A DNA stretch of 64,000 nt from an uncultured Lachnospiraceae bacterium (GTDB lineage: Bacteria; Bacillota; Clostridia; Lachnospirales; Lachnospiraceae), in contig CACZBW010000018.1 of the NCBI GenBank assembly GCA_902779575.1, forward strand, positions 1 through 64,000, read 5' to 3'. This document shows positions 16,630 to 25,661 of this stretch, one piece after another. The notes under the pieces were generated by a model, which was given only the letters and a program-made list of their open reading frames with translations, was not told where the DNA came from and did not search any database. Numbering within the stretch: position 1 is the first letter of the stretch; every line of letters begins with the position of its first letter. The position numbers were made by a program, and so were the translations under genes.

Positions 16630-18165
16630 TTAGAAAATCCCGCGCCCTGCCGCAAACTTGTGGGCAATATCCCTGTCGTCCGCAAGATAGAGGAAACGCT
16701 CAAGGCGTTCCGTCAGAGTCAGGTTCTCCATCCAGGTCCTCAGCTGCGACTCATCCAGCACAAGCGCGTCGAAAGTATATCCCGGAAGGAAACTTCCGCT
16801 TTCCGACGCCTTTTTCCCCCTGTTCATCCAGGTGGGCGGACAGAAAAATGACGCTCCGCCCATGGTTCCGAGCCAGAATGCTTCCGCCATCGTCAGAGGC
16901 CTGGCGTTCTCATCTATGTACTGGCGGTAAAGCTTGCTCACCTGAACCGCCTGCCTTACTGTCTCAATCATCGAAACTGCATGTCCGGCTCCGATGTCGG
17001 TTCCGATTCCCAGTTTCATCCGCCGGTCGATATACTTCGTCACCGGAGCAATTCCGGATCCCAGATTGCTGTTGGAGGTCGGGCAGTGGGCAAGGAAAAC
17101 GTCCCTGTCCTTCAGGATCCGGATTTCCTCATCGCTGCACCAGACGCAGTGCGCCATCACGCTGCGGAAAGAATCCGGTCCGCCGAGAAGTCCCATCCTG
17201 TCATAAGCGTCCGTGTAGGATTCCGATTCCGGAACCAGCTCCTTCACCCAGGAAACCTCCCCGCGGTTTTCATCCAGATGGCTCTGGACCGGCAGTCCCG
17301 TATTCTTCGCGATCCGTCCCAGCCCCCGGCTCAGTTCATCGGTACAGGCCGGAATAAAGCGGGGCGTCAGAATCGGAAATGTTCTGCTGAAAGGCTGTTT
17401 TCCGTCCCCCGCCTGACCGGAAGATCTTTTTCCTGCCGCAGTCTTTGATACCGGCTCTCCGCCGGCCGGACCGCAGGTGTAATCCCTTTCTTTCAGGTTC
17501 AGACCGCAGGCGTTCAGCCAGCGTACGGTCTCCCTCAGACTCTCCTCCGCGTTCTTCTCGGTCAGATAAGGCGGACAGTTGCGGTCCATGTTGACCTTCC
17601 CGACCATGGTAACCAGGCCTGTATCCTCGAGCAGCCGCATCAGTTCCAGCGTGGCGTCCGTATGGAGGGTCGCGAAAATCACAGCCCGGGTTGACGCCCC
17701 CCTCTTCAGGTCATCCGCGAAGATCCTGTAGGCCTTCCGGGCATAGTCCGCGGAACGGAACCTGGCCTCCTCCGGAAAAGCCGAATAATTCAGCCATTCC
17801 AGCAGCTCATGATCCATCCGCATTCCGCGGAAAGCATACTGCGGAGCATGAAGATGAAGGTCCGTAAAGCCCGGTATGATCAGCCTGCCGCGGAAATTGT
17901 AGTATGCAAGTCCGCGCAGATCCGTCATTCCCTGTTCGGTGTCGATCTGCTGTCCGGCATCGCCGGCGGAAAATACGGAATCAGTTTCGGGAAAATGTAC
18001 TTCCCCGTTTTTCAGTTTTTCAAAATCATCCGGGAGTTCATCCGCCGAAAAACCTCCGCAGACAATCCCGTCCTTCACAAGCAGCACACTGTCCGGCAGC
18101 TCTTTCAGCTTCCCTTCCCTGTCGCTGAATATAAAATCCCCCCGGATCAGAAATGATTGTTCCAT
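16630..18165 (-). CDS. guaD: Guanine deaminase
   Basis: It deaminates guanine to xanthine in the cytoplasm. It is an amidohydrolase-fold protein with the metal motif HLH (104-106) in GFTDLHLHAPQYAFRGM, the ligand histidines in QSHLDEN and MAHCVW, and the aspartate in GTDIGAGH. At 511 residues it is longer than usual. Two low-complexity inserts are visible, about residues 56-85 and 229-261 (the latter Gly/Lys/Ser-rich). Neither touches the metal motifs, so the enzyme is probably active. The product feeds the xanthine dehydrogenase encoded next in the operon. Confidence 0.9.
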   Translation of the reverse strand: MEQSFLIRGDFIFSDREGKLKELPDSVLLVKDGIVCGGFSADELPDDFEKLKNGEVHFPETDSVFSAGDAGQQIDTEQGMTDLRGLAYYNFRGRLIIPGFTDLHLHAPQYAFRGMRMDHELLEWLNYSAFPEEARFRSADYARKAYRIFADDLKRGASTRAVIFATLHTDATLELMRLLEDTGLVTMVGKVNMDRNCPPYLTEKNAEESLRETVRWLNACGLNLKERDYTCGPAGGEPVSKTAAGKRSSGQAGDGKQPFSRTFPILTPRFIPACTDELSRGLGRIAKNTGLPVQSHLDENRGEVSWVKELVPESESYTDAYDRMGLLGGPDSFRSVMAHCVWCSDEEIRILKDRDVFLAHCPTSNSNLGSGIAPVTKYIDRRMKLGIGTDIGAGHAVSMIETVRQAVQVSKLYRQYIDENARPLTMAEAFWLGTMGGASFFCPPTWMNRGKKASESGSFLPGYTFDALVLDESQLRTWMENLTLTERLERFLYLADDRDIAHKFAAGRGIF

Positions 18166-18191
18166 CTTTTCCCCACTCCCCCTCTGCCGGC

Positions 18192-19103
18192 TCAGTCTGT
18201 CTCATCCACGGCTTTTCTTGCCGCGCAGCCGGTCAGGTATGTGACAACCGCACCGCCGATGCAGCGCGCCTTGTCCGATATCGTAAAGCAGTTTTCTTTC
18301 TGGGAGGCGCGCGGATCGATATCGGCGATCTTCATTCCTTTCCGGACTTCAAACCCCTCCCGGATCAGGCCTCTCAGCACGCCTGTCAGGCTTGCGGTTA
18401 CCGGCGTCAGCTCTCCGTCCTCCGGATTCCTGACTTCCGCGATCAGCTGTCCTTCCTCAACAAGATCGGAAATCTGCGCCCGGCAGTGCAGAATCCCCGC
18501 CGCGGGGCTGTGTATGACCCTGTCCGCGCCGTGTCCTTCGATCAGCCCGGGAATGCCTGTATTCTCAGCGGCGCTGCCTTCGGTAATGCAGCGGCCGAGA
18601 TTATGTCCGCGCATGGTCTCGATGACCGCGCTGCAGTCCTCCCCCGCCGTAAAGCCCGGGCCCAGGGCAATGACCCATGGCGCCATATCCATGCGCGTCC
18701 CGAGGTTTTTCTTTGCCAGGACCGCATCCACCACGGCTGTCAGAAAGAGATGGCGGCCTCCGCCCTCGAGAGTGGTCAGACCGGTATCCCAGTAGCTGTA
18801 TTTCTCTTCCGTATCAATGATATCCCGGATCACGCACCCTTCCGGGTCGGACATCATGGCTATGCTTTCCGAAAAGAGCAGATACTCCGCCTGATCCAGG
18901 TTCTCCGCGAAATGTACCTCGATATCCTCCACTCTGGCGCTGCCCTCATAGACTGCCTCCGACAGAGCCACCGTCCTGCGGATCGCGCTGGGCCTGTCCG
19001 TTTCCAGGATCAGAACCGGAAAACCCGCATGCCGAAGCGCCTGCACTACGCCTGTTGCTATATCTCCACCGCCGCGGACAATCACCAGCTGGTCTGTAAT
19101 CAA
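18192..19103 (-). CDS. yqeB: Selenium-dependent molybdenum hydroxylase maturation protein YqeB
   Basis: This 303-residue protein of the YqeB (EF2563) family occurs with selenium-dependent molybdenum hydroxylases and is thought to help mature their cofactor. The Rossmann-like N-terminus reads VIVRGGGDIATGVVQALRHAG, followed by LETDRPSAIRRTVALSEAV, both typical of the family. A biotinyl-like C-terminal domain is suggested by AGILHCRAQISDLVEEGQLI. The start is TTG with GGGAGG upstream. It lies 26 nt before guaD. With the YqeC-like fusion at 22753-24168 it forms the usual accessory pair. Confidence 0.88.
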   Translation of the reverse strand: MITDQLVIVRGGGDIATGVVQALRHAGFPVLILETDRPSAIRRTVALSEAVYEGSARVEDIEVHFAENLDQAEYLLFSESIAMMSDPEGCVIRDIIDTEEKYSYWDTGLTTLEGGGRHLFLTAVVDAVLAKKNLGTRMDMAPWVIALGPGFTAGEDCSAVIETMRGHNLGRCITEGSAAENTGIPGLIEGHGADRVIHSPAAGILHCRAQISDLVEEGQLIAEVRNPEDGELTPVTASLTGVLRGLIREGFEVRKGMKIADIDPRASQKENCFTISDKARCIGGAVVTYLTGCAARKAVDETD

Positions 19104-19210
19104 TCGTCTTTCCCTCCCGATCTGTCTTTACTCCCGGCCTCTTTCAGGACAGCCTCCTGAAACAGGATCTTCTCAGGTCACGAAATAATACGCGGAACAT
19201 ACGCGGATTT

Positions 19211-20584
19211 TCAGAAGTACTCCGGCAGATTTCTCTTCAGATACTGTCCGCGGTTCTCCAGAATCACCCGGCCGTTCTCAGCCACTTTTTCCCCGCGCAG
19301 GTATACCGCGTCGATCGTCCCTGTCAGTTCCATCCCCTCAAGAGGGGCGTAATCACATCTTGACACCTGTTCCGATACCGTCACAGTTTTCTTCCCCGCA
19401 GGATCCAGAATCACCAGATCGGCATCCGATCCTTCCGCAAGCACGCCCTTGCGCGGATAGAGGCCGTAAAGCCTTGCGGGATTCTCCGCCAGAACTTCAC
19501 ACATCTTCTCTTTTGTAATACGTCCCTTCGCCACTCCCTCGGAATATATCACAGCGGCTCTGGTCTCCGCCCCGGGCATCCCTCCCGGAATCTTCCGGAA
19601 ATCCTCATAACCCAGCTCTTTCTGCTCCATCGTAAAGGAGCAGTGGTCCGTACTGACTGTCTGGATCTCGCCGTCCGCAATGGCCTTCCAGAGGACTTCC
19701 TGGTCTTCTTTCTTCCTGAGCGGGGGAGCGCAGACATACTTTGCGCTCTCGAAATGGGGCTTCTCATAGAAGCTGTCGTCCATGACAAGGTACTGCGGAC
19801 AGGTCTCCGCATAAACCTTCTGCCCTCTCTTCCTGGCCGCCCGGATCTCCTCCAGGCCTTCCGCGCAGGTGAGGTGGACGTCGATCACCGGCTCTTCCGC
19901 CACCTCGGCAAGATGGCAGTAGCGGCCGATCGCCTCCGCCTCCGCGGCCGCGGGGCGCGTCAGGTAATGGGAACTCACCTTCCGGATGCGGTCATCCGCG
20001 GCATACTCTTCCCGCAGGGCATCGATCATCCCGCTGTTTTCACAGTGGCAGCCGGTTGTCGCGCCGAGTTCTTTCAGCCTTTTCAGTACCTTCAGGATCG
20101 TGCAGTCATCAACCCGGGTATCATAAGTCATATAGATCTTGAAGGTTGTCACGCCTCTTTCGATCATATCCCGGACCTCCGCGCAGATCTCCCCGTTCCA
20201 GTCCGTTATAGTCTGATGGAAGCCATAATCACAGCTGCAGCCGGCTTCCGCCTTGCGGAACCAGTTGTCAAGTCCCTCGTTCAGGCTCTCTCCGGGATAG
20301 GCGGTTGCGAAATCGATAATGCTTGTCGTTCCCCCTGCTGCTTCCGCCATTGTCCCCGAAGCAAAATCATCCACTGTGACCGTTCCGGCGACATGCAGGT
20401 CAAAATGCGTATGCGCGTCAATAAAACCCGGAAATACCAGCTTTCCGGCGGCATCTATAAGCTCGCAGCCTTCCGGCGCATCAATAGAAGGAGCAATCCG
20501 GCAGATTTTTTCCCCGTCAATCAGAAGATCCGCTTTCAGGCTCTCTTTCGGGTACACCAGAATCCCATTCCTGATCAGTTTCAT
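19211..20584 (-). CDS. hyuA: Hydantoinase/dihydropyrimidinase HyuA
   Basis: This 457-residue cyclic amidohydrolase opens hydantoin- or dihydropyrimidine-type rings. It shows the metal motif HTH (58-60, GFIDAHTHFD), the lysine expected to be carbamylated (K149, TTFKIYMTY), the histidines in GCHCENS and DVHLTCAE, and the aspartate in STDHCSF. In this gene neighbourhood it probably acts on a ring-opening intermediate of xanthine or urate breakdown. The ATG at 20584 has GAGG at good spacing, and a GTG at 20593 is possible. It is first in the operon. Confidence 0.88.
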   Translation of the reverse strand: MKLIRNGILVYPKESLKADLLIDGEKICRIAPSIDAPEGCELIDAAGKLVFPGFIDAHTHFDLHVAGTVTVDDFASGTMAEAAGGTTSIIDFATAYPGESLNEGLDNWFRKAEAGCSCDYGFHQTITDWNGEICAEVRDMIERGVTTFKIYMTYDTRVDDCTILKVLKRLKELGATTGCHCENSGMIDALREEYAADDRIRKVSSHYLTRPAAAEAEAIGRYCHLAEVAEEPVIDVHLTCAEGLEEIRAARKRGQKVYAETCPQYLVMDDSFYEKPHFESAKYVCAPPLRKKEDQEVLWKAIADGEIQTVSTDHCSFTMEQKELGYEDFRKIPGGMPGAETRAAVIYSEGVAKGRITKEKMCEVLAENPARLYGLYPRKGVLAEGSDADLVILDPAGKKTVTVSEQVSRCDYAPLEGMELTGTIDAVYLRGEKVAENGRVILENRGQYLKRNLPEYF

Positions 20585-20725
20585 CCGAACCACCTCGCGA
20601 GAAGTTTTTCATTTTTGCATTTGCACGGCAGCCATTCCGCCTGGCGGAACTGCTTCCGGACACGCGGCAGCCTGAGCTGCAGAAGTTCATCCGAGTGTCC
20701 TGCATCAGTGCATACTCCTGCGTTC

Positions 20726-20754
20726 AGTTTAGCACCTGATCGGGTTCTTTGCAA
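20726..20754 (-). promoter_or_regulatory. Promoter of the hyuA-xdh operon
   Basis: TTGCAA (20754-20749), a 17-nt spacer and an extended -10, TG-C-TAAACT (20731-20726), lie on the minus strand. The leader of about 130 nt can fold: TTCCGCC/GGCGGAA at 20635-20649 and GGACAC/GTGTCC at 20658-20700. It also contains a small ORF from 20705. It shares the 317-nt gap with the adeC promoter. Confidence 0.6.
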
Positions 20755-20814
20755 CAAAAGCGCCAAAAACAGGCTTTTCAACTAAGTATTTTTATGCGTT
20801 TTATCAGAATTGAA

Positions 20815-20843
20815 TTGCGTGCTGGGGTAAATTGTAGTACAAT
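20815..20843 (+). promoter_or_regulatory. Promoter of adenine deaminase gene
   Basis: TTGCGT (20815-20820), 17 nt, TACAAT (20838-20843) gives a start near 20850 and a leader of about 50 nt. It is back to back with the hyuA promoter. Confidence 0.6.
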
Positions 20844-20900
20844 TTTCAATAAATAAGAACAGTCGGATTTTTTCTTCATTTGCCGTAAAGGAGGAAGCTC

Positions 20901-22643
20901 ATGGAACACATGGAAAAACGGACGCTCCGCCGTCTGATCGACACAGCCATGCACCGGATTCCTGCGGATCTCGTGATTTACAACTGCCAGATAGTGGATG
21001 TTTATACCGGAAAGGTGCACCCGGGCTCGATTGCCATAACAGACGGCATGATCGCCGGATTCGGGGATGACTACAGAGGCCATCAGGAAGTCGACGCACA
21101 GGGAATGTACGCGGCGCCCGGGCTCATAGACGCACATATTCATATCGAGTCAAGCTATACTTCTCCGGAAGAATTCGGCCGTATGGTTGTACCCTGCGGA
21201 ACGACGACCGTCATTGCGGATCCCCACGAGATTGTAAATGTATGCGGCCTGGAGGGTTTCAACTACATGATCCGGGCTGCGGAACGCACTGAGCTCAGCG
21301 TCCGCTACATGATCCCCAGCTGCGTTCCGGCTACGCCCTTTGAGGACTCCGGTTCAATCTTAAATGCATTTGACATGCAGTGGCCCATGGGAGACCGCCA
21401 CGTTCCCGGACTTGGCGAATTCATGAATGTACCCGGGGTTCTGGCTGCGGATGAAGATGTCCTGAGCAAGCTCGAGGTTGCCCTGAATCTGCACAAAGTC
21501 ATCGACGGCCACAGCCCGGGCTTCAGCGGAGCGGCGCTTAACGCCTATATCTCCGCCGGCGTAAAGACGGATCATGAATGCACCAACATAAGCGAGATGG
21601 AAGAACGGCTCGAGAAAGGCATGTATGTCCAGCTGAGGGACGGAAGCGCCTGCCATGACCTTGAACGGCTGATCCCGGGCATCACTCCCTACAACTACAG
21701 ACGCTGCCTGCTGTGTTCAGACGACCGGCAGCCGAAGACCATTTTCCAGGAAGGCCATATCGACAGCCACCTCAGAAAACTGGTGAAAGCCGGCATCGAT
21801 CCCGTCATGGCTGTCTGCATGGCAACGCTGAATCCGGCGGAATGCTACAAACTTGAAGACAGGGGCGGCCTGGCCCCGGGCAAGCGCGCCGACATCGTCC
21901 TCTTCAACAATCTGGAAGAATTCCGCGCCTGCAAGGTCTTCATCGAAGGAAATCTGGTCGCGGAGAACAGCCGGTATCTGCTTCCCTTCACCAAGACAGA
22001 TATCTTCTCCGTGCGCGGCTCCATGCATGTAAAAGCGTTTACGAAGGACGATCTGAAGCTGCATCTCAAGAGCAGCCTTGTAAAGGCGATCGAGATCGTT
22101 CCGGGAGGCGTCACAACGGAGAACGCTCATGTTCAGGTGCAGCTGGATCAGGACGGCGACTATATCTACCGTCAGGAAGACGATCTGGCCAAGATCGCGG
22201 TTCTGGAGCGTCACCACAATACCGGAAAGATCGGCCTGGGACTGCTGAAGAATTACGGCATCAAACGCGGCGCCGTCGCTCTCTCGGTGGCGCACGATTC
22301 CCACAATATCATCTGTGTCGGCGTAAGCAATGACGAGATGTACGCGGCGATCCAGGCCCTGATCGAACAGGAGGGCGGATTTGTCCTGGTAGAAAACGGG
22401 GAAGTAATCGCTTCCCTGCCGCTGCCGATCGCGGGTCTCATGAGCGACCTCAGCGGAGAAGAGATTGCCGAGAAGCTGCAGGTTCTGCACGATACCGCCT
22501 TTGAACGTCTGGGAATCAACCAGGAGATCGAACCTGTCATGACCCTCTGCTTCATGTCCCTGATCGTAATACCGAAGCTGAAAGTGACCGGCCGCGGGCT
22601 CTTCGACGTGGAGAAGTTCGAATTCACAAGTGTGGAAGTTTAA
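20901..22643 (+). CDS. adeC: Adenine deaminase
   Basis: The enzyme converts adenine to hypoxanthine and ammonia, supplying the molybdenum hydroxylase operon transcribed in the opposite direction. The 580-residue length is typical for AdeC. The metal motif HIHIESS (79-85) lies in GLIDAHIHIESSYTSP, followed by GTTTVIADPHEIVNV and the C-terminal domain with VPGGVTTENAHVQVQ and SVAHDSHNIICVG. A perfect AAAGGAGG site precedes the ATG. It is monocistronic and ends at a strong terminator shared with the convergent YqeC-like gene. Confidence 0.96.
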   Translation: MEHMEKRTLRRLIDTAMHRIPADLVIYNCQIVDVYTGKVHPGSIAITDGMIAGFGDDYRGHQEVDAQGMYAAPGLIDAHIHIESSYTSPEEFGRMVVPCGTTTVIADPHEIVNVCGLEGFNYMIRAAERTELSVRYMIPSCVPATPFEDSGSILNAFDMQWPMGDRHVPGLGEFMNVPGVLAADEDVLSKLEVALNLHKVIDGHSPGFSGAALNAYISAGVKTDHECTNISEMEERLEKGMYVQLRDGSACHDLERLIPGITPYNYRRCLLCSDDRQPKTIFQEGHIDSHLRKLVKAGIDPVMAVCMATLNPAECYKLEDRGGLAPGKRADIVLFNNLEEFRACKVFIEGNLVAENSRYLLPFTKTDIFSVRGSMHVKAFTKDDLKLHLKSSLVKAIEIVPGGVTTENAHVQVQLDQDGDYIYRQEDDLAKIAVLERHHNTGKIGLGLLKNYGIKRGAVALSVAHDSHNIICVGVSNDEMYAAIQALIEQEGGFVLVENGEVIASLPLPIAGLMSDLSGEEIAEKLQVLHDTAFERLGINQEIEPVMTLCFMSLIVIPKLKVTGRGLFDVEKFEFTSVEV

Positions 22644-22715
22644 ATGCAAAGCTGCCAGCTGAAATATGCGTGAGGCCTGATAGCAGGAAGGCCGGGAATC
22701 GTAACTCTTAAACGG

Positions 22716-22752
22716 AAAACGGGAGCCTGAGGAAAAAGGCTCCCGTTTTTTC
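22716..22752. terminator. Bidirectional terminator between adeC and the yqeC-like gene
   Basis: A 12-bp perfect stem (AAAACGGGAGCC / GGCTCCCGTTTT) with a 10-nt loop carries T-runs on both strands. It directly follows the stop codons of two convergent genes. Confidence 0.88.
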
Positions 22753-24168
22753 TTATTCAGAAACACCATCACAGTTCCCGGATGATTTCTCTCTTTCATC
22801 AATATCTCTGACGTCCGCCTCCCCGATCTGATAATAGTACGCATCCCAGGGCGCGGCTTTTATAATCTTCATAGCCCCGTGGTCTCCGGTCAGCTTCATC
22901 AGTTTCCCGCAGTTGTCTTCCGTCAGGCGGAAGGCCCCGGGATTGGTCGGAATATGGCCGGGCATGCTCTCCATGCAGGCAAAGCTTTTCCCGCTGGCAA
23001 GAAACTGCTTAAGGAACAGCCGGATCTCCGCCGGCGGCAGGGCAGGCATATCCGCAGCGAAGAACACAACCGCGTCCGAACCGGTATCCATCGCCTTTTC
23101 AGTACCTAGCCGGATGGAGGCTGATATTCCTTCCGTTGCATACGTGTTCCGGACCGGCTGAAGACTGACTCTGCGCTTCCCGGCTTCCATCCGTTTCTCC
23201 AGCTCCTCTGAAAGGTGGGAGATCTCTTCCCTGATCTCCTCATACTGGGTGACAACCAGAATCTGGACCTCTCTGCGTGTATCATACGGCTCCGGCTGAT
23301 CCTCCCGGATTATGGATTCAGCTGAAGGGTTCCGTTCCTCATCATAGAGCCCCGATCCTTCCGTTCGGGGAGTGGTATCATCTGAAGAGTCCCGTTTCCC
23401 GTCAAATGCCTCCGGCAGCACAGCTTCGAGAATATGGTCCAGCGCAAGCCGGTAAAGCTTCTTTCCGCCGCGCTCCTCCAGGAGCTTGTTTCCCCCGTAT
23501 CTCCGGCTGAAACCGGAAGCCATCAGAACCAGGCTGATCTTCTTTACATCCCGATCAGATCCGGAAGCGCAGAGATCGCTCTCCACATAATGGAGCTTTG
23601 CCTTCGAGAACTGTTCCGTCAGCGGGCGGATGTAGAATTCTTCAGCGATGACCCGCAGCATCTGCTCTGTAACAGCAGCCGCCCCGTCCCCATATCCAAG
23701 AGTTCTCAGGCGGTCCGGGTCGAATCGCTGACAGACAGCCTGCAGCTTTCTGCCAAGCGCATGCCTCCCCGTCACAACCGCGATCTCATCCGTATTTTCC
23801 GGCACGACAGGTTCCCGCTCCGACGGAATCTTCACCGGCATGCAGTGGCTGCCGTCTCCCTCCACAAGGACAAAATCATAGTTCTCACACAGATTCCGGA
23901 AGATTGCGGGCGGCAGCGCCGACAGCTTCCCGTCCGGCTCAAGAACCCCGGCCAGATCCGCCTCTCCCTCCTTTTTCCACAGAAAAGCCTGCTCCCGGCC
24001 TTCCTCATCCGTCAGGGCAGACCGGCTCCATCCGGAACCCTGCGGTCCCCAGATATGCGTAGTCGTCACAAGCAGCGCCGTTTTTCCTTCGCGAAGATAC
24101 CGGGCGGCTTTTTGCTTCAGGAGACTTGTTTTTCCACCGGCGCCGACCGCTGTGATTACACAGGCCAT
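22753..24168 (-). CDS. YqeC-type accessory protein fused to MobA/MocA-like nucleotidyltransferase
   Basis: The 471-residue protein joins two proteins that are separate in E. coli. The N-terminal half (about 1-205) is YqeC-like with a P-loop, VGAGGKTS, and VTTTHIWGP. The C-terminal half (about 210-460) is a molybdenum cofactor nucleotidyltransferase type domain with LMASGFSRRYGGNKLL and FFAADMPALPPAEI. An acidic, disordered stretch (about 255-300) interrupts the second domain. Together with YqeB it probably prepares the selenium-dependent molybdenum hydroxylase cofactor. It has AAGGAG upstream and lies between the TRAP operon and adeC. Confidence 0.82.
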   Translation of the reverse strand: MACVITAVGAGGKTSLLKQKAARYLREGKTALLVTTTHIWGPQGSGWSRSALTDEEGREQAFLWKKEGEADLAGVLEPDGKLSALPPAIFRNLCENYDFVLVEGDGSHCMPVKIPSEREPVVPENTDEIAVVTGRHALGRKLQAVCQRFDPDRLRTLGYGDGAAAVTEQMLRVIAEEFYIRPLTEQFSKAKLHYVESDLCASGSDRDVKKISLVLMASGFSRRYGGNKLLEERGGKKLYRLALDHILEAVLPEAFDGKRDSSDDTTPRTEGSGLYDEERNPSAESIIREDQPEPYDTRREVQILVVTQYEEIREEISHLSEELEKRMEAGKRRVSLQPVRNTYATEGISASIRLGTEKAMDTGSDAVVFFAADMPALPPAEIRLFLKQFLASGKSFACMESMPGHIPTNPGAFRLTEDNCGKLMKLTGDHGAMKIIKAAPWDAYYYQIGEADVRDIDEREKSSGNCDGVSE

Positions 24169-24246
24169 ATCAGGCAGCTCCTTCCCTGCGCGGAATTGTT
24201 GGGGAACGCTGGTTTAATCAGTGTTTCCTTAGTACGATTACAGAAA

Positions 24247-24284
24247 GGCCGCCCGGCCTCGATCACACGAGAAACCGGACGACC
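24247..24284. terminator. Terminator between TRAP operon and yqeC-like gene
   Basis: The 10-bp arms GGCCGCCCGG and CCGGACGACC pair with two G-U pairs. On the minus strand only TTT follows, but on the plus strand there is a long T-rich run (CCCTTTTTCTTTT). It may end dctP transcription and also antisense transcription. Confidence 0.6.
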
Positions 24285-24397
24285 CTTTTTCTTTTCACTC
24301 AGACTCTCCGCTCATATCCCACACAGAGCCTGTATTCAGAATTCCCGGAGGAAATTCTGCCTTATCAGCATATCTCTGAGATCACCCGCCTCTGAGA

Positions 24398-25510
24398 TTA
24401 CTCTCCTACGAAAGCGGAGACGAATGCGTCTACATCTTCCTCAGACATTCCTGCGGATACCAGGGAAGCCTTGTACCAGTCAACCGCGCCGGCAGCAGCC
24501 TCGCGGAAGGAATCGGAATCGATCTCCTCAAGCGGGGTAACTTCCATCTGGTCGCCGTTGGTCCACTCTTCTACCAGAGCCTCAACCTGCTCGCGGTTGT
24601 TTTCCTTCTGGTAAGCAACAGCCTTCGCCGCGTTCGCGTCGACAACTGCCTTCTGCTCGTCCGTCAGCATATCGTAAGCGTTCTTGTTGATGCAGAAGAA
24701 CAGGCAGTCATAGTATGCGTTCCACAGAGAGATATATTTCTGGACATCCTGTACAGAAGCGGAAGCGATCGCTGTCTCCGGATTCTCCTGGCCGTCGACG
24801 GTACCCTGCTGAAGAGCCGTGTAGGTTTCTGCCCAGTTCATAACGGACGCGTCGCATCCCCACTCTTTGTAAACTTCCGCGCAGAGGTCGTTGGAGCATA
24901 TGCGCATCTTGATATCGGACAGGTCAGCGACTGTGGTGATGGGCTTTTTGGAGTTGGTGATCTGACGGAAGCCGTTCTCGCCGATGCCTTCGCAGACAAG
25001 GCCGTAGTCTGCCAGAACGCTCTTCAGAGCTTCGCCGCCCTCGCCGCCGAGGATCGCGTCGACATCATCATAGGTCTCATACAGATACGGAAGAGAAACG
25101 ACATTGAAGCGCGGATCAAAGTTCGCATAAATCAGGTTGGAGTGCAGGGAAACCTGAAGGGTGTTGCCGTCCATCAGAGCCTGGATGCCTGCGACCTGGT
25201 CGCCGTTGGTCAGCTGCTCAGCCGGATAAACCTCGACCTGAACCTTTCCGCCGGTAGATTCCTGCATCAGGGCATTGAAATAATAGCCTGCCTGCGCCCA
25301 TGTGGATGTCTCGCCTGTGGAGCAGTCAAAATTCCAGGTGATCTCCGGCCATTCATCCGATCCCTCGTACTTTGCGGCTTCTTCAGCGGCAACATACTTG
25401 TCGGAATTGTTGTAATCATGATAGGTCAGTTCATCTGCGAAAGCCGGGGCGGCACACAGCGCAGTCATCATCATCGAGCCTGCAAGAACCCATGTCAGTT
25501 GCTTCTTCAT
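24398..25510 (-). CDS. dctP: TRAP transporter substrate-binding protein (DctP family)
   Basis: This secreted solute-binding protein starts MKKQLTWVLAGSMMM with a signal peptide cut near APAFA-DE. The family core is recognisable in GGKVQVEVYPAEQLTNGDQV, FNVVSLPYLYE and ALQQGTVDGQENP. The ATG at 25510 has GGAGG 8 nt upstream and is preferred over 25558, giving 370 residues. The ligand is unknown. DctP proteins usually bind organic acids. The location between purine-degradation operons suggests a purine or a breakdown product, which is inference only. Confidence 0.9.
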   Translation of the reverse strand: MKKQLTWVLAGSMMMTALCAAPAFADELTYHDYNNSDKYVAAEEAAKYEGSDEWPEITWNFDCSTGETSTWAQAGYYFNALMQESTGGKVQVEVYPAEQLTNGDQVAGIQALMDGNTLQVSLHSNLIYANFDPRFNVVSLPYLYETYDDVDAILGGEGGEALKSVLADYGLVCEGIGENGFRQITNSKKPITTVADLSDIKMRICSNDLCAEVYKEWGCDASVMNWAETYTALQQGTVDGQENPETAIASASVQDVQKYISLWNAYYDCLFFCINKNAYDMLTDEQKAVVDANAAKAVAYQKENNREQVEALVEEWTNGDQMEVTPLEEIDSDSFREAAAGAVDWYKASLVSAGMSEEDVDAFVSAFVGE

Positions 25511-25661
25511 GTTCTTTTCCTCCATCTTTCCAAAAACCAGTGCCGCGCATGGTTCCATACGCAGCTGTGATGGGTATCTTTCCGCGCGGCGCCGGCCGCA
25601 GGCGGGAAATCAGAGATACCGTAAAAGCCTCGGGCTGCATTTATGCTTATCATCCCGTAAC

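Noticed and set aside
20594-20725. Known purine or molybdenum cofactor riboswitch in the hyuA leader
   Set aside because: Pairings exist, but no conserved consensus of those classes could be recognised by eye.
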